A DNA stretch of 64,000 bases, taken from NCBI RefSeq assembly GCF_000143415.4, contig NW_003314274.1, forward strand, positions 545,878 to 609,877, given 5' to 3'. The stretch's first letter is position 1. Every line of letters begins with the position of its first letter. The stretch comes from Selaginella moellendorffii. Its lineage: Eukaryota; Streptophyta; Lycopodiopsida; Selaginellales; Selaginellaceae. Below are positions 21,495 to 33,600 of this stretch, in pieces. The notes below the pieces were generated by a model, which was given only the letters and a program-made list of their open reading frames with translations, did not search any database and was not told the origin of the DNA. Both the position numbers and the translations under genes were made by a program.

Positions 21495-23816
21495 CTAGTC
21501 GACCTCCTCCATCTTGCTTCCCTCGGCGTCCGCGCCCTCCTCCAGCGGCGGCATGTCCACATCCGCGTCCGCTCCAGCACCAACATCGTCGTCAATGCTC
21601 AGCCCCAGCTTGAGCATCCGGTGGATCCTCGACCCGAAAGTGTTTGGATCGTCCAGGCTGAATCCCGACGTGAGCAGCGCAGTCTCGAACAGCAGCAGCA
21701 CCAAATCCTTCACCGCCTTGTCGTTCTTGTCCGCGTCCGCCCGCTTCCTCAGCTCCTCCATGATCGAGTTGTCCGGGTTGATCTCCATCGTCTTCTTCGA
21801 GCTCATGTAACTCGACATGGAGCTGTCCCGGAGCGCCTGAGCTTTCATGATCCTCTCCATGTTGGCGGTCCATCCATACTCGCCGGTAACCAGGCAGCAC
21901 GGCGAGTCCACGATCCTGTCCGAGACCACCACCTTCTCGACCTTCTCGCCCAGGATGTCCTTGATCACCTTGCACAGCCCCTCGAACGCCGCCTTCTTCT
22001 CCTCGAACTTCTTCTTCTCGTCGTCCGTGTCCTCGAGCTTGAGCCCCTCCTTGGTGGCCGAGACCAGCTTCTTGCCGTCGTACTCCTTGAGCTGCCCGAC
22101 CGCGTACTCGTCGATCGCGTCCACCATGTAGAGAACCTCGTATCCTTTGCGCTTGAGCCTCTCCAGGAACGGGGAGTTCTCGACCGCCTTCTTGCTCTCG
22201 CCCGTGATATAGAAGATGTCCTTCTGGCCCTCCTTCATCCGGGTCACGTAGTCCTTGAGGCTCGTCATCTCGTCGCCGCTCTTGGTCGAGTGGTAGCGGA
22301 GCAAGTCGGCCAGCTTCTGCCGGTTCTGGCTGTCCTCGTGGATCCCCAGCTTGATGTTCTTGGAGAAAGACTCGTAGAACTTGTTGTAGTCCTCCTTGTT
22401 CTCCGCGATCTCAGCGAACATCTCCAGGCATTTCTTCACCAGGTTCTTCCGGATCACCTTGAGGATCTTGTTCTGCTGGAGCATCTCGCGGGAGATGTTG
22501 AGCGGCAGGTCGTTCGAGTCCACCACTCCCTTGACGAAGGCAAGGTACTCGGGGATGATCTCCTCACAGTTGTCCATGATGAACACCCGGCGCACGTAGA
22601 GCTTGATGTCGTTAAGCTTCTTCCTCGTGTCGAAGAGGTCAAAGGGAGCCCGCTTGGGAACGAACAGGATAGCCCGGACTCGAGCTGCCCCTCCACTGCA
22701 AAATGCTTCACAGCCAGATGGTCTTCCCAGTCGTTTGTCAAGCTCTTGTAGAAGGCACCATACTCCTCCTTGGTGATCTCATCGGGCTTCCTCATCCAGA
22801 TCGGCTTCTGGGTGTTGACAAGGCTCCACTCGTGAGACACCTCCTTCACGGTCTTCTTCTTCTTCTTCTCCTTCTCCTTGTCTTCGTCAACCTCCTCGAT
22901 CTTTCCTTCCTCATCGTCCTTCTTCTCTTCCTCCTCCTCGTCATCCGAGATCTCCTTCTCGGTCGTCTTTTCAACCCAGACGGAGATGGGATAGCTGATG
23001 AACTCGGAGTGCTTCTTGATCAGATCCTTGAGCCTCCTCTCCTCGAGATATTCAAGCTGGCGCAGTATGAAAAAGTTTAGTCACAGGGATAAAGTCTCAA
23101 ACAGCAAAAACACAAAAACACACCTGATCCTCCTTGAGATAGAGAACAATCTTCGTTCCACGTCCCAGCCTCTCGCCAGTGGTGTCCCGGGTCACGGTGA
23201 ACGAACCACCGGCTTCAGACTCCCAGATGTACTGTTCGTCATCGTTGTGCTTGGTCGTCACCACGACCTTCTCGGCCACCAAGTAAGCCGAGTAGAAACC
23301 AACACCAAACTGACCGATCATGGACACATCGGCGCCAGCGGCCAAGGCTTCCATGAACTCCTTGGTGCCAGACCTGGCAATTGTGCCGAGGTTGTTCACG
23401 AGATCTAGAAAGAATGAGCATACAAGTAAGAACTCCGGCTAGGAAGAACTGGAAGCTAGAAACTTACCGGATTTCGTCATTCCAATACCGCTGTCGATGA
23501 TGGTCAGGGTCTTGCTGGCCTTGTCGGGGATGATGTGGATGAAGAGCTCCGGCTGGCTCTCAAGCTTACTCTTGTCAGTGAGGCCTTCGAAGCGGATCTT
23601 GTCGAGAGCCTGGAGTCACAGCGGCGCAGCATGAGAAGAAGAAAGAGTTTGACAAGAACTGGAAGAACAAGGAGGCGAAATACTCACATCCGAGGCATTG
23701 CTGATGAGCTCCCGCAAGAAAATCTCCTTGTTGCTGTAGAAAGTGTTGATGATGAGACTGAGAAGCTGGTTGATCTCAGCCTGGAACGCGAAGCGCTCGA
23801 CGTCGCCTTCCGCCAT
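21495..23816 (-). CDS. HSP90: Cytosolic heat shock protein HSP90, with a one-base frameshift
   Basis: ATP-dependent chaperone of signalling clients in the cytosol. Four exons: 23687-23816, 23468-23609, 23124-23404 and 21495-23056. The N-terminal ATPase domain shows [24 protein letters not shown] and [14 protein letters not shown]. Next come an acidic charged linker, the middle domain and the C-terminal dimerisation domain, ending in MEEVD, the TPR-cochaperone docking signal of cytosolic HSP90. At about 22678 one base is missing relative to the invariant family sequence ([14 protein letters not shown]), so the frame breaks in the middle domain although both sides are otherwise perfect. No intron can be placed there. 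It is either a sequencing/assembly error or a very young null allele. A heat-shock-element-like site lies upstream. Confidence 0.95.
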
Positions 23817-23948
23817 AGCTAGCTCTCTCTCTCGCAAAATCTCACAAACGATCAAAGCAACCCTACCAAGAGAAGCCGCTCCTTGAATTTAAGCTGCTTA
23901 GGCCAAGGACAGCCGTCCGATCGTCCATCAAACGGCCATTCCAGGTCC

Positions 23949-23961
23949 TTCTAGAGCCTTC
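23949..23961 (-). promoter_or_regulatory. Heat shock element-like site upstream of HSP90
   Basis: TTCTAGAGCCTTC has the three-pentamer layout nTTCnnGAAnnTTCn with one mismatch (GAG for GAA). It lies about 133 bp upstream of the HSP90 start codon. Binding by heat-shock factor is inferred. Confidence 0.55.
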
Positions 23962-24024
23962 TCTTTGAGAGACCTAAAACGCTGGTGTATATTCTTAGAA
24001 TCTCCACGCCCTAGAAGTATATAC

Positions 24025-25495
24025 TTACTCTTTAAACTTGTACGAGACCAAGAAGATGACCCAGTTTGCAATGCCCAGCGCGGCGAGCAGCCAAAAGAAG
24101 TAATCCAAATGCCCATTGTTGAGATCTCGCGGGATCCATCCTTGCTCTCCAGTGATGCTCGACGTGATGCCCACCAGGAATCCGGAAAGAAAACTCCCCA
24201 CCGACGATGAGAAGAACGCCATGGCCGCGGCCACAGTTCTCAAGTTCTCGGGAGCTTGATCATAGAGAAACTCGATCAATCCCACGCAGTAGAAAACTTT
24301 CGAGCAGCCAACAAGCACGAACTGGGGGATTTGCCACAAAACATTGATCTGAACTCGCTCATTGTGGAAACCCGCGAGACGATTTGCTTCCAGCACCGCC
24401 GCACACGCCATAGCCGCGGTCATCATGACAAGCCCGGCTCCCCATCCTCTGGAACAACGTAAAACCTCGCGAGTTCCCCGTCGCTCGACGCATCATCGGG
24501 ACCAAGACTCGATCGTAGACGACCATCCACACCAAAACGCTGATCGGATCGAACGAGTTGAGCGATGCCGGCGGGACGCGAAAGCCGCCAACTATTGTGT
24601 CCATGAGCGCGGCCTGCTCGACAAAGAGCGAGAAAGTTTGCGTTTTCATTGTCTCGTACACCACCGATCCGAGCCACACCACCAAAATCCCCGCCAAGTT
24701 GGAATGATCACCCTTGTGAGATCCACGCTGCAGGAGCCTGGCGAATGGGTTTCCTGTCAAGCTGGGAGCATATCGATAGAACTTGGCGCCGCTGGAAAAT
24801 ACCATGATCCCGAAAAGAATCACCCCCGTGCAAACGAAAAGAGCACTGCTAAAACCCAGCCGATCTCCGATATACACCACTCCCACCACTGCCAGGAGAA
24901 GACCCAGGGACGTGCTAAAGTTACTCCAATTGAAATTCAAGAACATTGCATAGCAATTCTTTGCAGGAATTTCCAGCAATTGGGAAGGATGCTCATGGAG
25001 ATTCAAGTGCCTAGTCGCAGAGAAGGAGGAGCCTGGCAGTTTAGGTCCAAGACCACATGCTAGAGGCAAGATTGAAGCCATAGCAAGAAGCAAAGAGTGT
25101 GCAAGCAAGTCCAAGACCAAGAACCAAGTTTTGGGTAGTTGATTGATGAGTTTTCATATGCTTTTCTCATCAGCTTTCCATGCTCATCATCTCAGACTAG
25201 CTAGGCACGATTCAGGCTTAGATTCAGACTGGAATCAGCCGCCTGATCGTGAGTGGGAGTGTTAGAGGTAGAGATGATGTGGCAGTAGTTATGCCCACGT
25301 GGCAGTAGCTTTATGTATATGTACACAATCATATACAGTTATATATATACAGTTCTTCCTCCTCGTGTGCGCATCTCTCCGCTGCTAACAAGTAATCCAA
25401 GCTCCCGTCCTCGACGAATTTCTCCCCCTGAGCATGCAAGATTAAAGGATCTCTGCGAGATCTTTCTTCATCTTCGTCTCCATGGCAAGCCATGA
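24025..25495 (-). pseudogene. NPF (NRT1/PTR) transporter pseudogene, disrupted
   Basis: Third, broken copy of the NPF genes at 36087-37556 and 46188-47729. From 25110 down to 24025 it carries the C-terminal two-thirds (GLLLAVVGVVYIGDRLGFSS to the SYKFKE end and stop). One extra G at about 24433 shifts the frame (FQRMG block against LVMMTAAMACAAVLE). The first codons survive separately at about 25396-25495 (MACHGDEDEERS-like, minus strand). Between the two parts the N-terminal membrane region is replaced by unrelated sequence that includes a copia-type LTR at 25260-25390. It is not functional. Confidence 0.85.
25260..25390 (+). mobile_element. Short copia-type LTR (probable solo or truncated 3' end)
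   Basis: A 131-bp block with perfect inverted ends TGTTAG...CTAACA, an internal TATATATATAC box and a T/C-rich stretch downstream. It is immediately preceded by a polypurine tract-like GAGTGGGAG, as at the 3' end of a copia element. The flanks (GGGAG and AGTAA) show no target duplication, so it looks like the end of a truncated element rather than a clean solo LTR. It sits inside the NPF pseudogene. Confidence 0.6.
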
Positions 25496-25499
25496 GACT

Positions 25500-26179
25500 T
25501 GGAAGATCTGGGCTATATTCTAATAGTATTCCAGTTCTTTTAGTGGTAGTTAAAAGGCTTTTGTCATGTGCATTGACTTCTTTAAAGTATTTTCTACTTT
25601 ACCCTTAAAATACACTTGTTTTTTGAAAAATTTATATCTTTGATATAATCCTCTAAAAGAATGCTTATACTTGTGATTTAATTTACCTCACTTTCGAGCA
25701 AGTGGCTCTTTTCTTTCAATCATTTGTTCATGACATGTGTTATTACATGATGATAGTATGATTTTAAATTACACTTCGCTAGCTATTGAATTTGACCTAA
25801 CAATGCACTTAAATCACGCTTTTGTGATCTGTTAGTGAAGGCTTAGTTGCAAAGCTTGAGAGGTGGTGAACTTACAAACTTAGGAAATCTCTTTGAGGTG
25901 GATGATTAGCAATGGAACTCAACATTATCATGTTAGAGTAAATCACCTAAAACCACAGATAGAATTAATTTGTTGTATAAATTTATGCCATTTTTAAGAT
26001 CGATATCTCATTTCCATTCTCTCTTTTCACATAGTTATAAAGCATTAATGTCTTATCTACTTCATCATTTGTATGATTTATAGTCAAATTTTTGTTTTCC
26101 ATTTCTTTGTCAAAAATTCTCCCTGTGATCAGGAATCCATTCATAAAGTTTAAAGCAACAGATCACATTGATGGTATTG
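25500..26179. other. AT-rich intergenic stretch
   Basis: No coding signal, no terminal repeats and no RNA gene seen on either strand. Confidence 0.5.
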
Positions 26180-26690
26180 CCAACATTTTAAATTGGAAAA
26201 TGAAAGTTCTCACATAACTTATGAAAAAATGGATTTATGGATTACATTGGTTTTCATAATACTCATATTATAAAGGGAGAAAAGGCAAAAGCTAAAACAT
26301 AAGATTTTGATAGTAAGGGTGAGATGGATATTGTAAATTTTGATATTAGGAATATAAAGTTCAAGGCATTATGGAATCTATGTTTCTGATTCTATTATTG
26401 CAAAGCTAGAATATAGATTTATAAAAGACCTATGGGAGTTATTTGAGAAAAAATACCAATAACTTACCACAACTTGGGTATCAGTATACTAAATTAAAGT
26501 TCTTTATCTAAAGCTCAAAGATAGAGAAATATTTTGTTTACTTCATATATATTTGGCCAATTTTTTAAAATCTGATCAAGATGTTTGTGAGGAGCAGAAG
26601 ATCCTATACTTTAACCATTTTTTTCTAGAGAAGTATGACTATCTAATAGTCATAGTTGAGATTGTGCAACACTGAGAGTTATAGAAGAAA
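26180..26690 (+). mobile_element. Degenerate copia-type Gag remnant
   Basis: With stops ignored, the plus strand reads like the UBN2/Gag region of Ty1-copia elements. The pattern is DSIIAKLEYRFIKDLWELFEKKYQ-like (about 26384-26452) followed by a YTKLKFFNLKLKDREMFCL stretch and a VCEEQKILYFNHFFLEKYD-type block. These match the family order: WxxLxxxY, then LxxLKMxD, then LLxSLPxSYD. Many frame breaks are present. No LTR was found. Confidence 0.45.
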
Positions 26691-28529
26691 AGATTAAGTT
26701 GCATTTGTAATCATAATCAATCAAAACACCTACTTGCCAAAGCATTTCAAGTATTCTTAGAAGTGTTAGTGTGGTTGCCATAACTGCATACAAAACTAAA
26801 GCTTGAGGGAAGTACTCAATTTCCTTGTGATGCTAATAATTCTTCGAGTGATTTTAAAAAGGAGGTATCATGTATGATCACTGCAAAAAATGAGGCCATT
26901 AAAGCAAAACTCTCAAAAAGGACAACAGAATGCCTTGCGTTGATTAGTGATTATAAAATGATATTTACTTTATCTATTTCATAATTTTTTTTAATTCTTT
27001 GAGTGTCAATTCATGAGTAAATTGATCAATAAGGAGTGGTTTCAAAAAATAAGGGTAACTGATTGAATTTTTGTGGTTTTCAATAGTTAAAAGATAAAGG
27101 CATATAGTTATTTCTTTTAGAAATAATTTTATATTAATTATAAAAAATTATACCTCTGATATGATTAATAATTTATTATCTATTCTTTCATTGACAGACT
27201 TTCAACAAAACTTGCTGCTATATACTCCACGATTTTACTAGTGAGGTGATACTTATTAGATATAGAAAATATAATCTTTATAAAATATAACTTTCTATTG
27301 TATAATAAGATTTTAAAGTTTACTTCTAAGGATTTAAGAATCAATAATCTTCGAATTTTTTTTGTCAAAATACTTTTGGAGTTGGCACAATCAAATATAG
27401 ATGGACTTTTGCAATCTAAACATTAAGTGGTAAACTTTATATGTTTAATTCATTAATGATTTTATTTATTATACTTCAATATTGTTTTGGAGAGTTAAAC
27501 AATTTAGAGATGGAGAGCTATGACTGAAGTATCACCAAGGAAAAGCTACTCATTCTTAAGACTAATTTTGTGATGAATATTTATTACATGAATTTTTTGA
27601 ATAATATGCTAACACATGGATAAAGTATAACTTATTATACACAAGAATAAAATGCTTTACTTGGGTAGTGAAATAATACAATAGTGGAAGAAACAAAAAT
27701 CATATTAATAACAACAATATCATTAAATTCCCATTTAATAACATTTAAAAATTTTAAAAAAAATATTTAATCAAATATTCCTTTAGTTGCAATACTTAAA
27801 TATATGAGTGCTTGGGATATAAGAATAGATATATTAATTAAGGTTTAATATATATAAGAATGGATGGACTAGATTCAATCCTAAATTGGCGATCCATATA
27901 CTATATTACTATCGTTAGTGTATTATCTAGGTAGGGTAATACATGTATATATATATATTTATAAACCTTACACTATAATTCCTTCCAAAAGATGAAAAGG
28001 TGATGATAATAAATCAAATGGAACATCTAAAGCTTTTGCTAAGTGATTATAAATTATTATAAGAATCTAAAGTTCATATAAAACCATCAACAATATTGCT
28101 GACAACCATAATTAAAACAAAATCCAAAGCCATAGCACAAACATCAATCATTCACAGAATCTCAATGAATTAATTGCAACTTCATATATAATTGCCAAAT
28201 GCTAAAACTAACTATGAAGCCATAATTTTGAACTAAAGCAAGGGACTTTGAGAACCATAATAGTCCATAAAGCACATTGCAATAAACATAACATCCCATC
28301 TTTAAATTTACTTGTTGATAATCCTTTAAGACCATCATTAACTCAGACTTACAACTATAAACAAAACTTATATTTGCATCTTCCCTTCGATTAACATTTG
28401 AGATCTGTATTAATTTAAACTCACAATTGTTGTCTTTGTTTAGCACCACACATGAGAAGTTAGACTCACTCCATTTGTCTTTCACATCCTCTTTAACCTC
28501 TTCTTGAAGGAAAAAAAACCTTTAAACCA
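26691..28529. other. AT-rich intergenic stretch
   Basis: A 107-codon open frame on minus at 28162-28485 has no recognisable motif and biased composition. Nothing else is seen. Confidence 0.45.
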
Positions 28530-28740
28530 CTAACTCCATTCAAAATTTATTGTATTTATCCTCTCTATATTTGGCCTCACTCCATTATTACATCCATTTA
28601 ATCTCACTATATTGGGGTTAAATGTTTCATTTAGACTTGCTATATTCATCCTCACTCCATAATTTATGTCATTTGTCCTTGCTCCACTATCGTATTTGCT
28701 TGTCCTTATTCCATTGTCAAAACTAGACTCCATCCATCCC
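28530..28740 (-). repeat. Degenerate tandem repeat around a GGAGTGAGGATGAA-type unit
   Basis: A short unit (plus strand: TCCTCACTCCAT or close variants) recurs about five times with spacers of 20-45 bp. The minus strand stays open and would encode repeated NxGVRxNI-like motifs, but composition suggests satellite DNA rather than a gene. Confidence 0.5.
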
Positions 28741-29051
28741 TTTTACCCCCTCCTCCAAAGAAAAAAAAGTTTAAAGTGTCAGGGCAAAAATAAAGAAGTG
28801 AGAAAAAAGGAGGAAAATATATTGTGGAAGAAAAAAAGTGGATAAAGAAGCATTAAAAAAGAAAATTTCAGGGGAGAAAAAAAGAAAATATATTTAAAGC
28901 CTAGAGAATAAAAAATCTGCTATGATAAAATACTTTAGTTAGCATGAGATAAGGAAAAAATTCACACCACTTAACTTCCTCAACACACAATTCAACACTT
29001 GAGATAGAAAAATCAATAAATAATTTCACACTCTCAAAGGAACTTATAAAC

Positions 29052-29437
29052 TGTCAGGAATCCCCCAATTCATACCACATTCCTGAATCTCGCTGGATTC
29101 CTGACTTACAGACCACATTCCTGATTCTCGAGACACTTCCCTATTCCTGACTCTCAAGACTTTTTCCCATTCCTAACTCTCTGATTTCCTGTACGATTCC
29201 TGAGTCTTGAGCCACATTCCTGATGATGATGTAGTGCTTCCTCGACCTCAACTATATTTAGGCTATCCTCGATCCAAGAGTGGTGGAGCTTCATCAACCT
29301 ATAGTATATATGGGTTAGCCTTGTTCCATTTCTCCACAATTTAAATCAACACCAGTCTAGGCCTCTTCTTTGTTTCCATTAGTTTTTCTCTTTGTCTTTT
29401 GCATTTTCTAGTCTTGATCTTGTTGGGGGTCTTGACA
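29052..29437 (+). repeat. 5' LTR of the gypsy element
   Basis: Starts TGTCAGGAATCCC and ends GGGGGTCTTGACA, with a TATA-like TATAGTATATATGGG in the middle. It differs from the 3' LTR by an extra ~27-bp segment and scattered substitutions. The final 59 bp (29379-29437) are directly duplicated at 29438-29496, so the functional LTR border could be 29496. Confidence 0.9.
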
Positions 29438-29583
29438 GTAGCTTTTCTCTTTGTCTTTTGCATTTTCCAGTTTTGATCTTGTTAGGGGTCTTGACAGTTT
29501 GATTCAAATTGTTTTTCCTTTAGCTCGTTTTGATTGTTTGACTGCCTTTGCCTTTTTTCCCCCCTTTTTTCTTTCTTTCTGCC

Positions 29584-30480
29584 GATGGAGTCTCCAAGCC
29601 ATCCTGATTTCTTTGCCGAAGTCCTTGCAAAAATCCAGTCTAAGAATACTGAGTTGAGGGCGACCCTTCTTCGCATGCAGCAGGAGCTTGCTTCACTTTC
29701 GGCTCAAGGATCCAGCAAAGTTCCTGAACCGAAGGTGAGTTTCCCGGTGAAATTTTCAGGCAAGTGTTCGGAGCTTCGCAGATTCCTGAACCAGATGGAG
29801 TTGATCTTCGCACTTCAACATCGGTGGTACCCCACTCCCGAGTCTCAAATCGGCGCGATTGGGACGTTGCTCGAAGGTGTAGCTTTGTCATGGTTTTCTC
29901 CTCTTCTGGAGAAGAGCATGAAACGGGTCGTGGTTCCAGAGCTGATGGATCTTCAATTGTTCAAAGAGAAGCTCGAAGCATATTTTGGCAAGACGGATCA
30001 GGTTCGGGCTGCTACCACAAAGATGAGACGTCTCTCTCAGGGGTCTTGTCCTGCCTCGATCTACGCTGCAGAGTTTCAACTCCTTGCCTTGGACACTCAG
30101 TGGGATGAGCGGGCCCTGATTGACCAATTTCGTTTCGGCCTCAACAACGGTGTCAAGGATTTGTTGCTCACCATGGAGGATCCCAAGGACCTGTCGGATG
30201 CCATCAACAAAGCTGTTCGATGTGACAATCGTTTCTTTGAGCGTCGTCAGGAAAGTCACCACGCCGCTGTTTTTCCGTCCCAGACTCAAGAATCCTAGCT
30301 TGAGTCTTCAGGGCATACTCCTGAACCTACTGCTCCGGTCCCGATGGATATTTCTGGTACTCCCCGACTCATCAAAGGGAAGTTGAGTCCTGCTGAGAAG
30401 CAACGTCGAATATCTCATAATCTTTGCCTCTACTGTGCTGATCCTAATCACAAAGTAGCTATGTGTCCCAAGAAGCCTCC
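29584..30480 (+). pseudogene. Gag with zinc knuckle of the gypsy element
   Basis: From ATG 29584 a 238-codon frame encodes a coiled N-terminus and a retrotransposon Gag core (WFSPLLEKS and an FKEKLEAYFG-type block). It is interrupted by TAG at 30296-30298. After a frame change, a CCHC zinc knuckle CLYCADPNHKVAMC follows (about 30424-30465). The protein resembles Gag of sushi/Tf1-type chromoviruses. Confidence 0.8.
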
Positions 30481-30689
30481 CCAACTGCTCGAGTTCACTC
30501 TACCTCAAAATCCACCTTTGTTGAAATCAGGAAACGACCCTGTTCAAATAGAGTAGGAGCTGTTTGTTTGGACTCCCCGAATAAAAATCACTTTTCTTCT
30601 TTATCAAGCTCCTCATCACCTTTCATCAAAGCCACCACCAATTCCTGCAACTTCTGCGTCCCACGTCTCCTTTCTTTCACCAGATAATC

Positions 30690-33600
30690 AGGACTCAAGG
30701 CTCTGGCGCTACTGGACTCGGGTGCAACTTCCTGTTTCATGGACACGGACTTTGCTGCCCGACATCATGTTCCTCTTTCTTCTACCATATGGGATCTGAG
30801 GGTTGAAGGCATCGACGGGCATTTTGTGTCTCCATCTTCTGGACTTAGGGAAACGTTGCCCGTTCGAGTACACATCGGGTCCACCGTCACCGATATTGCC
30901 TTCAACATCATCAACAGCAAGTCCTCCTCTGTGGTGTTCAGTCTTCCTTGGTTCCAACTACATTAGCCTCAAATCTGTTGGAAGGAATTACAACTCATCT
31001 CTCCCACATCACCATCTCCCATGGCTTCCCCTGTTGTTCATCGAGTCCGAATCAGGAAAAGTTCCCTAAACTCAAATTGGGGTTCTGTTCTTGACTCTAT
31101 GAAGTTTTCACCCTCTTTTTTTTCCTCTCCTCCATCTTACATTGGACAGTATCCTCGTCTCATCATTCCATTTAGTCGTACGCCTCCTCCTATCTCCACA
31201 ATCACTATGAAAGAACTCCTTTATGAAGAATTTATTTTCCTTTTTGCTTTGCATGTTTCTCCTGTCAGTCTTCCTAAGAAGTATCATGATTTTGGGGATG
31301 TGTTTGACAAGAAAAAAGCTAGTGTACTGCCTATTCATTGACCTTATGACTGTCCCATTGATTTACAGGAAGGAGCGTCACCTCCGTGGGGGCCTATCTA
31401 CGGGTTATCCCCGTCCGAGCTTAAGGCCCTCAAAGAGTACGTGGATGAGAACCTTGCCTCCGGGTACATTTAGCATTCGCAGTCCCCGGCTGAAGCGCCT
31501 GTCTTCTTTGTCAAGAAGAAGGATGGGAGTTTGCGGCTAGTCATCGACTACCGAGGTTTGAACAAGGTGACAGTTCGGAACCGTTATCCGCTGCCCCTGA
31601 TCTTGGACCTATTGGAACGCCTCAGCGGTGCCCGCTTCTTCACCAAGATTGACCTCCGTGGAGTATACAACCTGATCTGGATCCGGCTTGGTGATGAATG
31701 GAAGACTGCGTTCTGAACCCACTATGGCCACTTCGAATACACTATCATGCTATTTGGCTTGACAAATGCTCCAACAGTTTTCCAACACATGGCGAATGAC
31801 GTCTTTCGGGAGTTTCTTGATCAGATGGTGATTGTCTACCTTGATGACATCCTCATCTACTCAAAAACTCAAGAGGAGCACGATGAACATGTATACAAGG
31901 TGCTAGCGAAGCTGCGGGAACATGGCCTATACGCGAAGCTTGAGAAATGTTCCTTCGATCAGCAGTCTATGGAGTTCCTTGGGTACATTGTCACTCCTGA
32001 GGGTATCACGATGGATCCTGCCAAAGTCAAGACTATTCTCGAATGGGAGCCTCCACAATCAATGTCAGATGTTTAGGTTTTCCTTGGCTTCGCCAACTTC
32101 TACCGCAAATTCATTATTCACTACTCTGATATTGTCCTTCCTCTCACGCATCTCACTGGCAAGGATGTTCCCTTCTCTTGGTCTGCTGCTGCCCAGCAAG
32201 CCTTCGACACACTCAAGGCGGCCTTCAGTTCTGCTCCCATCTTGATCCACGTTGATCCCTCACAACCTTTCTTCATCGAGGCTGACGCCTCCGACTTCAC
32301 CATTGGTGCTATGCTGTCTCAACTCGGAGCGGATCACGAACTTCATCTGATCGCTTTCCATTCTCGGAAATTCCGGTCTACAGAGATCATTTACGAAATC
32401 CACGACAAGGAGCTCCTTGCCATCATGGATTCCTTTGGAGAGTGGCGCCGTTTCTTGGAGGGAGTGAGCCATCAAACAACAGTCTAGACAGATCACAAAA
32501 ATCTCGAGTACTTTGCCACTTCCAGAGTTTTGAGCCGTCGTCAAGCAAGGTGGGCACAATTCCTGAGTCAGTTTGACTTTGTTATCAAGTACAGACCTAG
32601 AAAGCTTCAAGGCCTTCCTAATGCTCTTTCAAGGCGCTCCTATCTTAGTCTCAGGCCTGATAATCCTACCTTCGATCAATAGGATCAAGTTATCCTTGGT
32701 CCTAACCGGCTTCAAGTTATGGCAATTTCCCTGGCCCCTCAGGACTCCTCCTTGATGGATGCAATCAGAAACAATCTTCAATCCGATGACCTCGCCAGTG
32801 ACATTTTCCCCCATCTTCAAGTTGGACACCCAGTGACTCCCGACTGCTGGCAATTTGACGAGTTCGAGTTCTTAGATGGCTTGTTGTACCGTGGGGAGCA
32901 GCTTTACATTCCTGAAGGTGATGCTCAAAGGTTGGTCCTGATGGCGTACCACGATAGCCCGACTACTGGTCACTTCAGCATCGCAAAAACCTTTGAGCTG
33001 GTTGCACGGGACTTTTGGTGGCCTCACATGGACGACTACATAAAAAATTTTGGCTATTTTTATCCCCATTTATCCCCTAAGGTTTTAAAGATCCATGTTA
33101 CCTCCTGTGACACTTGCACCCGAAATAAAGTACCTCGCCACCTTCCTTCAGGATTGCTTCGTTCCCTCCCGGTCCCTTCAGGTCCTTGGAAATCCATCTC
33201 CATGGATTTCTTGAGTGATCTTCTGAGTTCTGGAAGCTTCAACAGCATTTTAGTCGTGGTGGATCACTTCACAAAGATGGCACACTTCCTGCCGTGTACC
33301 AAGGAGTTTTCGAGCGAGGACATACATTAGAACAATTCCTAAGGTGCTTCATCAACTATCATCAGGATGACTGGTTCAATATCCTTCCCCTTGTTGAGTT
33401 CTCCTATAACAACTCTGTTCACTCCTCTCTTTGAGTTTCCCCCTTCTTTGCGAACTCTGGCCAAAATCCCCAATTCAATCTCTCACTTCCTTCTCCATCT
33501 GAATCCTCTTATTCAAATCCCCGCTCTGAGACATTTGTCTCCAACCTCCAGGAAATCCACAACTCCATCTCCTTCCACCTCCATCGTGCTCAGGAATCTC

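Noticed and set aside
22670-22690. An intron at the HSP90 frame break
   Set aside because: No GT-AG pair could restore the frame without removing invariant residues; a one-base deletion is simpler.
21621-22751. Long open frame (376 codons) on the plus strand across HSP90
   Set aside because: Antisense shadow of a highly conserved GC-rich coding exon; the Leu/Val/Glu-rich product has no family character.
25255-25395. Clean solo LTR with target duplication
   Set aside because: The 5-bp flanks GGGAG and AGTAA do not match, so only an LTR-like block or truncated end is claimed.
28162-28485. 107-codon minus-strand frame as a gene
   Set aside because: AT-rich, no motif, no splice partners, surrounded by decayed repeats.
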